64,000 nt of DNA from contig CAJTXN010000005.1 in NCBI GenBank assembly GCA_910583605.1, positions 111,668 through 175,667 on the forward strand. Direction: 5' to 3'. Made by a program: the position numbers and the translations under genes. The DNA comes from an uncultured Lachnospiraceae bacterium. GTDB taxonomy: Bacteria; Bacillota; Clostridia; Lachnospirales; Lachnospiraceae. Shown in pieces: positions 52,483 to 62,500 of this stretch; positions within the stretch are counted from its first letter, which is position 1, and each line of letters begins with the position of its first letter. The notes beneath the pieces were generated by a model. It saw only the letters and a list, made by a program, of their open reading frames with translations. It was not told the origin of the DNA and did no database searches.

Positions 52483-55311
52483 ATGATTGAAGTCAGAAAT
52501 TTAAAGAAAACCTATAAACCCAAAAAAGGTATCAGAGTTCAGGCATTGGACGGCATTAATCTGAAGTTTGAAGATAAAGGTCTGGTATTTATATTGGGTA
52601 AATCCGGCAGCGGTAAATCTACATTGCTGAATATGCTGGGCGGACTGGATAATTTTGATGAGGGGGAAATTATTATCAAAGGAAAATCCTCAGATGATTT
52701 TTCCCAGTCAGATTTTGATTCCTACCGGAATACCTTTATCGGATTTATTTTTCAGGAATACAATATCTTAAATGATTTCACCGTGGGGGCCAATATTGCG
52801 TTAGCCATGGAATTGCAGGGACATAAGGCAGACAGTAAAACACTAAATGCAATTCTTGAGGAAGTGGATTTAACCGGTTATGCGGAACGGAAACCAAATG
52901 AACTGTCCGGCGGACAGAAACAGAGAGTGGCCATAGCCAGGGCGTTAATAAAGAATCCCCAGATCATTATGGCTGATGAACCTACCGGAGCTTTGGATTC
53001 CAATACAGGAAAACAGGTATTTGATACATTGAAACGGTTATCAAAAGACAAACTGGTCATCGTGGTATCCCATGACCGGGATTTTGCGGAACAGTACGGA
53101 GACCGGGTTATTGAGCTGGCAGACGGAAAAGTGATCAGTGATATAAAAAAATATAAAGCAGAAGCGAAAAGTGTAAGCAGCGGTGTGGATATTATCGATG
53201 AAAAGATAATACATATTAAACCGGGATATCAGTTAAGTGAAAAAGATATGGAACTGATCAATGATTATCTGAAAAATAACAGTGAGTCAGGTTCTTTTAT
53301 TTCGCTGGATGGAAAGACTAATACGGAAATCAGGAAATTTGCAAGGATTGATGAAGAAGGCAACCGGGAAAATTTTGCGGATACCGGTGAGGAAAATCTT
53401 GATATTAAGGAATATGATGCTTCGGATTTTAAAATGATCAAATCCAGACTTCCGTTTAAGAATTCCCTGAAGATGGCCGCCAGCAGTCTGAAAAAGAAGC
53501 CGTTTCGCCTGTTTATGACCATATTATTATCCATGGTGGCGTTTGTGCTGTTTGGACTGACACATACCATGATTTCATATGAGCGTTTAAAATCCAATGT
53601 GGACTCGATTATAGATTCCGGTGTGGATTATCTGTCCTTTGTAAAAAAGGAAAAACGGACATATGGAGACAATTATTACTATTATGAGATGACAAATCTT
53701 TCAGACAAGGATATTGACGAAATAAAGAAGGAATTTCCGGATAAGACATTTTTTGAGGTCTATCTTCCGACGATTGTGTCAGACGGTATTTCATTTCGAA
53801 AGAATTTATACGATGCAAAAGAGATAGATGAAGCGGGTTATTATTCATACTACACAATGTTTTTTTCTGGTCTTGCCTCTGTCAGTGCAGCCAATATTGA
53901 ACAACTGGGCTATTCTTTAGAAGGAAAAATGGCAGAACATGAAAATGAGGTGGTTATTACACAGTATGCTGCAGAGACTTTTTTGAAAACAGGATATTCG
54001 GGTAAGGATACGATTGATAAAACTGAGATAACATCAGCTTCTGATTTAATCGGCAGAACATTGACACTAAATCTGGGATTAGGTGAGAAAGATTATACGA
54101 TTACCGGAATTGCAGATACAGGTTTTGACTCGGTGCGGTATGAGAAATATAAAGAACCCCAGAAATCCGGGATATCCATCGGGGATTATATGCTGGCCTC
54201 CGAATTAGAAGATGTGACAAAATACAGTTACCATGCGCTTTTATTTATTGATGAAACCAGTTATCGGTATATTTTGGAAAATACCGGATTCTATAATACC
54301 TATGGAAACATGTACGGAGTAGCCCTGTATACGGATGACAATGGAAATGAAGAATATCTTTCTGTTTCGGAAATGCTCTGTGACAGCGGAATACCGGATA
54401 GTGAAAAACAAAATATCATATTATTTGCCGATGACAGGGATGTAAATAATTTATCGCTTTCAGAGGAGGAAATCATCCTGCCGGCTTCGGCGCTGAAAAG
54501 TGATGAGGCATTGTATGCTAAATTAAGGGAAGCAAGGAATAATGGGAATCTGGCAGGCGTAATAAAAGAAAACAAAGATGAAATAACTGCAAAAGCCATA
54601 AAGATGACCATGTGGAATATGTTTACAGAGGGAATGGATATAACATATTCACAGAAAATAGCAGGTATTTATGATGATATGGAAACGGAACGAAATGCAG
54701 CAGTATTCTCTAAATCCGTTTTTAATAAACTGGGTATTGATGAAAATGCCAAATATAAGACAGTTCTGTCAGATATGCCGGTAAAACGAAAGGATATCAC
54801 AGATATTGTAAGTTACTCCATTCACAGTGACGACGGCGCTAAGGAATATGTCATCATGAACAGTGTATCTTCTATGCTGGATACCATCAGTTCCGCTATT
54901 CGTACCACATCAAAAGTATTTTTGGTTGTAGGTATTATTTTTGCAGTCTTTGCATCCATTATGCTGATGAATTTTATTGCCACCAGTATTGCGAATAAGA
55001 AACGGGAGATTGGTATACTGAGAGCAGTGGGCGCCAGAGGTACGGATGTATTTCGTATATTTTTCCATGAAAGTCTGATGATAGCTCTGGTGAACTGGCT
55101 GATTTCGGTAGTGGCTACCGGTCTTGTGGTAACGTTTATTAATCAGATGATTCGAAACAAATATAATCTGCTGGTAACGATTCTGCATTTCGGAATCATA
55201 CAGATAGCAGTTATGTTACTGATCAGTATGGGTGTTGCATTTGTTGCCAGCTTTTTACCGATATTCCGGGTTTCCAGAAAGAAACCGATTGAAGCGATAA
55301 GAAAATCTTAA
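52483..55311 (+). CDS. ABC transporter with fused ATPase and FtsX-type permease
   Basis: 942 residues. ATPase domain at about 1-225: Walker A GKSGSGKST (39-47), signature LSGGQKQR, Walker B IIMADEPTGALD and switch SHDRD. A linker carries acidic residues. The permease begins with a membrane helix MTILLSMVAFVLFGLTHTMI (near 345), then an extracellular region of about 420 residues. Three C-terminal helices of FtsX type follow (FLVVGIIFAVFASIMLMNFI with SIANKKREIGILRAVGARGTD, LVNWLISVVATGLVVTFI, and IAVMLLISMGVAFVASFLPI). Such MacB/BceAB-like exporters often handle antimicrobial peptides under a two-component system. The adjacent two-component genes are disrupted, so control may be lost. Confidence 0.93.
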   Translation: MIEVRNLKKTYKPKKGIRVQALDGINLKFEDKGLVFILGKSGSGKSTLLNMLGGLDNFDEGEIIIKGKSSDDFSQSDFDSYRNTFIGFIFQEYNILNDFTVGANIALAMELQGHKADSKTLNAILEEVDLTGYAERKPNELSGGQKQRVAIARALIKNPQIIMADEPTGALDSNTGKQVFDTLKRLSKDKLVIVVSHDRDFAEQYGDRVIELADGKVISDIKKYKAEAKSVSSGVDIIDEKIIHIKPGYQLSEKDMELINDYLKNNSESGSFISLDGKTNTEIRKFARIDEEGNRENFADTGEENLDIKEYDASDFKMIKSRLPFKNSLKMAASSLKKKPFRLFMTILLSMVAFVLFGLTHTMISYERLKSNVDSIIDSGVDYLSFVKKEKRTYGDNYYYYEMTNLSDKDIDEIKKEFPDKTFFEVYLPTIVSDGISFRKNLYDAKEIDEAGYYSYYTMFFSGLASVSAANIEQLGYSLEGKMAEHENEVVITQYAAETFLKTGYSGKDTIDKTEITSASDLIGRTLTLNLGLGEKDYTITGIADTGFDSVRYEKYKEPQKSGISIGDYMLASELEDVTKYSYHALLFIDETSYRYILENTGFYNTYGNMYGVALYTDDNGNEEYLSVSEMLCDSGIPDSEKQNIILFADDRDVNNLSLSEEEIILPASALKSDEALYAKLREARNNGNLAGVIKENKDEITAKAIKMTMWNMFTEGMDITYSQKIAGIYDDMETERNAAVFSKSVFNKLGIDENAKYKTVLSDMPVKRKDITDIVSYSIHSDDGAKEYVIMNSVSSMLDTISSAIRTTSKVFLVVGIIFAVFASIMLMNFIATSIANKKREIGILRAVGARGTDVFRIFFHESLMIALVNWLISVVATGLVVTFINQMIRNKYNLLVTILHFGIIQIAVMLLISMGVAFVASFLPIFRVSRKKPIEAIRKS

Positions 55312-55322
55312 AATAATCTTAA
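55306..55322 (+). promoter_or_regulatory. Second response-regulator box (TCTTAA x2, 11-bp period)
   Basis: TCTTAA at 55306-55311 and 55317-55322 repeats the arrangement of 52367, starting in the last codons of the ABC gene. It would control the following two-component genes. A possible -10 (TACACT) is at 55352. Confidence 0.55.
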
Positions 55323-55491
55323 ATATTTACCTTAACATATCAGAGAGGTGCTACACTGATAACGGTTCGGGAGAATTCCGAATTTGAAATTCTGCCGATA
55401 ACATTGTCGGAAATCATTTGAATTAAGATAGAGAGGAATGTACACCATCGATTATTTTAGGAAAAATCCAGCAGAGTGTACAGGATGGGAT

Positions 55492-55779
55492 ATGACAAAT
55501 ATACTTGTATGTGACGATGAAAAAGATATAGTAAATGCCATGAAGATTTATCTGGAAGCAGAGGATTATAATGTCTATAGCGCATATAACGGAGAACAGG
55601 CGGTTAAAACCGTTTTAAGCAAAGAAATCCATCTTATTATTATGGATATTATGATGCCGGTGATGGATGGTATACAGGCAATGATTAAGATCAGGGAACA
55701 AAGCAATGTTCCGATTATACTTCTGACTGCAAAAGGGGAGGACTCCGATAAGGTATTGGGATTAAATGTGGGGGCATGA
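55492..55779 (+). pseudogene. Response regulator, receiver domain only (truncated by deletion)
   Basis: From ATG 55492 with AGGA six bases upstream, the product reads MTNILVCDDEKDIVNAMKIY, then LIIMDIMMPVMDGIQAMIKI with the phospho-Asp, and VPIILLTAKGEDSDKVLGL. The frame stops at LGLNVGA, exactly where DDYxxKPF would follow. The DNA-binding domain of the expected OmpR-family regulator is absent. The next bases belong to a histidine kinase in another frame, so an internal deletion joined the two genes near 55774-55778. A 95-residue single receiver domain could still be made. Confidence 0.85.
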
Positions 55780-56383
55780 AACCGTCAAAGAATATGTGGA
55801 AGTCATAGACCGTCAGTCGTTAAGGCTTAAGAAACTGGTGATGGATGTGATAGAGGCTTCCAAAGCCGTAACCGGAAATATCAGTCCGATGATGAATCCG
55901 TTGGACATCCGTGAGTTGCTGAGTCAGGCAGTTGGTGAGTATGAAGAGCGCCTGCAGAAGCATCAGCTGGAAGTGGTTATAAACACGGAGAACCAGCGCC
56001 GGGGACAGGACGGTGATATACAGGAAGAGGAAAGTGAAGCCTGGATTGTCATGGCAGATGGAGACCGGCTTTGGCGGGTGTTTGACAATCTGCTGTCAAA
56101 TATTTGCAAATATAGTACAGAGAATACAAGAGTGTATATTGAACTGCAGCAGTCGGAGTCGGATTTTATTATTATATTTAAGAATATTTCCAAAGACAGG
56201 CTGAACATAACGGAGGAGGAATTGTTTGAACGGTTTGTCAGAGGGGATGCGGCCAGACATACGGAGGGCAGCGGCCTGGGGCTGACCATTGCCAGAAGTC
56301 TGACGGAATTAATGGGAGGAAAACTGGTCATAGAGATTGAGGGGGATATGTTTCGGGCGAAAATTTCATTTAAAAAAATTTGA
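55775..56383 (+). pseudogene. Histidine kinase remnant, lacking sensor and phospho-His
   Basis: The frame continues a sensor kinase from just after its phosphorylation site: ETVKEYVEVIDRQSLRLKKL, then VIEASKAVTGNISPMMNPLD, and the ATP-binding domain with N box NLLSNICKYS and GSGLGLTIARSLTELMGG. The usual upstream HELKTPLTSI segment and membrane part are missing. Together with the truncated receiver this shows one deletion of the regulator's output domain and the kinase's first part. A frame from ATG 55766 could give a 205-residue protein, but it would lack the His phospho-acceptor and is unlikely to signal by itself. Confidence 0.85.
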
Positions 56384-56517
56384 ATGATTAACGGACTCAT
56401 TTATGCAAAGTTTGCCTCTAAACGTGTAAAGTTTGCCAAACCTATTGTCATTTGCTGAAATAAATTGTAAAATATGTCGCTATTGCACAAAAGCGAATGA
56501 ACAATAAGGAGGAACAT
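56384..56517 (+). promoter_or_regulatory. Promoter region of the YD-repeat protein gene
   Basis: A 134-bp gap holding a strong ribosome binding site AAGGAGG at 56507-56513. Candidate promoter elements around 56430-56480 are weak, and the stretch has a repeated AAACGTGTAAAGTTTGCC-like segment (about 56408-56439). No gene is seen. Confidence 0.4.
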
Positions 56518-59500
56518 ATGAGTAAACTGTTATCAGAAAGCAGCAGAAGAAACAAAGGAAAGAGGTTGACGGCAATCCTGTTATGTATTGCCATTGTTAT
56601 CTGCAATCTTGGTTTGGAATCTTATACCGGATTGGCAGAGGCCGCCGCCGGATATACGACTATATATCTGGTAGATAATACGGATGGACATTGGATTGGC
56701 AACGACAATGCAGTCATGGAGCTGGTGGATAATACCTATGGCCATGACCGTTATATCATGTCCACCACGGATAGAAGAACCTGGAGTGTCCGGGTACCAA
56801 AGAGTACCTATAATGTTACGTTTAACCGTCTGAATTCCAATCAGACAGCACAGTGGAATTCCTGGAGTGCAGGGGGACGTGACGGATATAACACATATTA
56901 TGTCTATGGACATGAGTATGGGTTCTGGGGCGGCAGCAGGGATATAGAAGAAGGATTCCGGGCAGGAGACGTTATATATCTGGATTATTATGAATTCAGC
57001 GGATGGAAACAGGCAGATGCCCGGTTTTATATAAATTTTACGGATGCTTCCAAGGAGGAAAACGGAGGCAGTGACATCAGTATTTCCGGTGGAGATAAAA
57101 CGAAATATTCTCCGATCGGACTGACAAATGAAATTGAAGAAGATGTATTTACTTATACGGTTACAGAAGAAGAAGCAGGCAGTACGGAATTAAGATTCTG
57201 GCGGGGAAATGCGGATACCCTTTGGAACTGTTCGGTGACATTAAGTTATCAGGAATATCAGGCCGGGAATAACTGTATCAAAATTCAGGGATGGGAAGAT
57301 ACGGGATACGTATGCCCGTATGTACCGAGAAAGCATAAGACACCGATAGAGTCCATGGAATTACGGCTTACGGGAAACCGGAAAGTGAATCGAAAGTTAA
57401 CATTAGATTTGAATGTTACAGGAGAGACGGAACGGCTTCTGACAGACCGGACGGTTATTTTCGTTGAGAAAATGGGGCTTGGAAACGAAACAGAGAACGG
57501 AGCAGAGGAGGAATATGTCAGGTTTGATGATGCCGCTGCTTTGTGGAATCACAGGGAACTGCTTTTTACAGAGGCGGGAACTTACCGGATCACAGCGGTT
57601 GTAACTGACGGAGAAGAGGAATTTCAGACGGAAACGGAGGTTACCGTTGCAGCCGATGAGGCGCCGACAGCGGGATTCTCTTTTGACAGGGAAGATTCCG
57701 TTTATATAAGAGATGAGAATGGAACGGCGGTTATTACCATAACGGATAAATCCCTGTCAGAGGTAGGGGATACCATTATTTCACGTATGTATGATATTTA
57801 TTATGATGCGGATAATGACGGTCTCTTTTCCGAAGAAGAAATGCTGAAAAGTATACAGGTTCCGTCTTCCGATTTAAAGGAGATGGAAACGGTACTTCAT
57901 CTGTCTTCGGTGGGAAATTATAAGGTAGTGCAGACGGTATGGGAGCATTTTGAAGATACGATTCCGTCGCTGATTGGGGAAAGCGATTATCTGTCGGGAG
58001 ACACAAGAGGATTGCCGGAGAAGTATACATCCTTCACCATCACCAATCAGGCGCCGTCTTCTTCCATGTCCATGGAGAAAAGTAAGATTGCGGATATTAT
58101 TTTTACCGTAGGAAATGTTGACAGCAGTTGTCTGGAGCAGTATGCGGAGGCAGGAGAACGGGCGCGGGAGATTCTGAAGGAACAGGGAATTCAGGCGAAA
58201 GTCAGCACCGTTTCCACCTCTGCGTTAACGGCACAGGATACCTTTGCATGGAAGGAGTATGACCACTATAACTATAAGGATACTTATCTGCCGACTATGC
58301 CGAAGCATATTCTGTATGAAGAAAATGATATTACCATGATGGGATATTCCCTCAAGCCAATCAAGGATTTTCTTTATGTGGCAGATGAAGACGGAAGTAG
58401 AAAAGTTTTTGATTTTGATTTGCAGAGAGACAGCACCAACTGGCACAGTATGGAGGGCGGCGGCTTCCTTTTTAATACCATGGTATCGGAGAAGGAAAAT
58501 TATATTCAGGGGTATTGTATCCTGGTAACCCAGTCCGGTTTACAGTTGGTACAGATAAATAAAACAAATTTAGATAAATTCAGAAACGGAACTTATAACT
58601 ATGTGAGTCAGACCGGTAAGCTTCTGCAGACGTTCCGCATTTCTAATCTTTATGCGGAGCATCATTTTAAAATAATCGTGGACAATCACACGGTTACGGT
58701 ATTTGACGGGGATACCCTTGTTATTAATGAATTTGTTCTGCCGGAACATGAGGAAAAGGCCTATGGTTACGGACCGATTATCAGTCATCAAAATCATGCC
58801 TGCGAACAGCAGTCTTATTTTACCTTTAAAAATATTGTTATGCAGACCATTCGCGGAGAAAGTCTGTCCCACGTAGTAGCGGGACATAACTGGACGCCAG
58901 GAACCAATCATTATGTCATTCATTTTAGTCAGACAGCCGTTCCTGAATTCATGGATACGGACCGGATGGCAGATACGGCAGCGGCGCTGCTTGGGAAGGA
59001 TGTCCGGTTCTATGGACTTGGTAATGATATTACGATGGAAGAGTATAACGGATTGCTGAATGTAATGGATGGAAAAGGAACCGCCATTCGTGTGGGGGAT
59101 TCGGAACAATCGGGAGAGGAACCAACATTATCTGTATCGGAAGCGGCAGAGGAAATTCTATCGGCAATTATAGCGGATGTGAAATCAAAAGATTATTCCA
59201 TTGGTTATACGCTGGCTGCCGATGAACAAGTGGAGTATACCGGTACCTATTATGATCCGGAAGGAGACCCGGCAGGAGTGCAGGAATGGAATTATGTCCA
59301 TGATGCTTCCGTCTTTGGGGAACGTACCGGGGAAGAGAGTGAAGTACGGCATATTCAGACAGCGGTACCGATTACCATGTTTGAACAGACAGGGGCATAT
59401 GAAATCAGTCTTCGGGTAAGTGATGACCCTGCCGGTGGCAATCCTGCCCTGTCCTCTTATATTCTCTGGTCGGATTTGGATGATTATAAAAAGCTGGTTT

Positions 59501-62500
59501 TATCCCAGCACAGACCACAGGCAGTTGTATCTGCAACAGTGATGGAATCTGCGGATAATAAAGATATCTGTACCGTAAATGTCAGTTATAATGCATGGGA
59601 TGAGGATCATCCGTCGGACAGCCGCAGGGGAATCCGGGAAGAGAAATTTTATTATAAGGAAATCCATGATACCGCATGGACGGAAGGAAAGATGCCGGCT
59701 TCAGTTCCGGCAGGAACCACATGGCTGGTAATGTATCTTGCAACGGATATCGAGGGAACTGTAAGCAGGCCGGCACTGTGTACCGTAAAGACTGCAGAGG
59801 CCAGAACGTTCCGGGAACCGGAGGATAATACACCGCCGGAGGTGCTGCTGAGTGTTACTGCATTAGAGACAGAACCGGGAAAATCTTTCTATATCGAAGC
59901 ATCTGCTGCGGATGACTATGGAATTACCGATTTTACGGTTTGCATCAACGGGGAAAAGTTTGCGGATACCTATGGCAGGTTTGAATATACACCACAGAAA
60001 ACCGGAGAACTGGAAATTACGGCGACTGCGGTGGACATTTGCGGAAATACAACAACGGAGACGAAAAAGGTAACTGTACTGGATAAGAGTGATGTAACGC
60101 CGCCGGTTATAGTGATCACTTCGCCAAAAAACGGCGCCATAACCGGAAAAACGGATATTATCGGAAGTATTACGGATGATAAGGAATTAAAATCTTATGT
60201 AATTACCCAAAAATTCTGTACTGCATCAGAGAAAGAGGATTCGGATGTGGAACAGAAAGAAACCGTGCTGGCAGAAGGAAACGGGGAAATCAGGAACGGA
60301 GTTCTGGCTTCTTTTGATACGGAAGGACTGGAATGTGGTGTTTATGAAATTAAGATAACCGCCAAAGATGCGGCAGGTCTGGAAACGGTTTTCCGACTGT
60401 TTTTAACCGTTGAGGAGGATAACAGTGCAGACCGTATTCCGCCAAAAGCGGAAATCAGTGATATACGGTTAAATAAGGCGGAAGATAAGTCTGCAGACAG
60501 TATTATTATTCTAGGAACGGCGGCAGACGAAACAGCATTATCCGGCTATGAATTAAGGCTGTATCCGGCAGAGAAATCACAGGAAGAAGCAAAACCGGTG
60601 GCTGCAGGAACTGCAGCGGTAGAAAATAATGTGTTGGGAGAAATTCTGACGGCGGATTTGGAGAGCGGAAGTTATCGTCTGCTTCTGGTGGTTACAGATG
60701 CTGCCGGAAACGAAACGATTACAGGAGCCGGCTTTGATTATGTAAAGGGAACTTCGGAGGAAGAAACGGAGCAGCCGGAGATTGTGCAGAATACCGATAC
60801 TACCGCCCCGGTAATTTCTGCGGTTCTGACTGCCGTTATTGAAAAAGAAGGATTGAAACTCGGACTGGCCGGAACCATTACTGATGAAAATCTGAAGTCT
60901 TACCGGGTAACTACCTGGAAAGCGAAATCAGAAGTGACAGATTCGGACATGGTTTGTATGGCAGAAGGCAGTGAAAATATTGTTGACGGAACCATTGGAG
61001 AATATATTTGGAAAGATTATTCTGCCGGACAATATGCAGTAAGAGTGGAAGCTGAAGATATGGCAGGTAATTACCGGCGTATCGATTATGCCGTTACCGT
61101 AACGGAAAATAAGACCATTCTGGGAGACTATCAGGGTGATAAAACGGAGGATGGAGACGGCGAAGGAGATTCGGAACAGGGAGGAAAGATTTCACTCTTA
61201 CTCTCTACTACACTTGCAAATGTAGGAGATACGATTCAGGCATATGTGACTTATCCTGTGGGTGCGGAACAGGTGACATTGATGGCAGACGGCAGGGAAA
61301 TCGCTATAAACGGTAGAACTGCAGCGGTTACCGGAACCAAAGCCGGTGAAACGGAACTGGTATTTTCAGCAGTTGTCAAAGGAGAACTTCAGACCGTTAC
61401 GGAACGGGTGCGTTTTTTAGATACCGGAGACCGTATACATCCGAAAGCGGTTCTGCTTACACCGGAAATTGATTCCGTAGTAAAAGAAAAGACAGAGATT
61501 ACCGGTACCGCATGGGATGAAACTTCTCTGGCCTATTATAAATTGGAGTATCGTATGGAGGGAAGTGACAATTATACCGAAATCGTTACTTCCAGTGAGC
61601 CGGTGAAAGACGGAATTCTTGGAAGTCTGGATGCCACAAAGCTTTTAAACGGCAGATATGCATTGCGGCTGACCGTTGTGGACAATGGCGGAAACCGTGT
61701 ATGGGTGGAACGGGATATCAATGTGGAAGGCAATTTAAAGATTGGAGCCATGTTTTTAAGTTTTACTGATATTTCTTCCAATGTGGCAGGAGTACCGCTG
61801 ACCGTTATCCGCAGCTATGACAGCAGAAATAAACGGAGCGGGGACTTTGGATTCGGATGGAGTCTCGGATTGCAGAGTGTGACTTTAAGCGAGGCATCGG
61901 ACATTACACAGGGATATGATATGATTCAGGTGGGAGAGAAGTTATCCACCGGATATTATATGACGCAGACGGAATGTCATGATGTAACCGTAACCTATGG
62001 AGACGGAACCAGCGACCGGTTTCGGTTAAAACTGTCACCGGAACGTCAGGCATTGGTACCAATCTATGAGGTGGCAATAAGTTTTAAATGTGTTACAAAT
62101 CCAAAGCTGACATTGGAACTGGACGGAGATAATCATGCCATGGTGCAGGGTGGTCAGTTGTTATTTGAAGATGAAACCATGTTTAACAGTCATTCTTACA
62201 TACTGACCAGAGAAGACGGCACAAAGTTGTATCTGGATGGCAAATACGGTCTTAAGAAAATGGAAGACAGCAACGGTAATATTCTGACAATCAGCAGGAA
62301 TGCATTTACCCATTCTGACGGAACCGGAGTTGTTTTTACCAGAGATACACAGGGTAGGATTACGAAGGCAGAGGAACACAAAACACTGAAAAACGGAGAG
62401 AAAACAGTGATTCATTCGGCAGAGTACGGCTATGACAGCCGGGGAAATCTGGTGAGTGTTACGGATGATGCGGGAAGAACCGTTTCTTTTACATATGACG

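Noticed and set aside
55766..56383. Intact 205-residue sensor kinase
   Set aside because: The ATG comes from the truncated receiver gene; the frame lacks sensor, membrane part and the phospho-accepting His.
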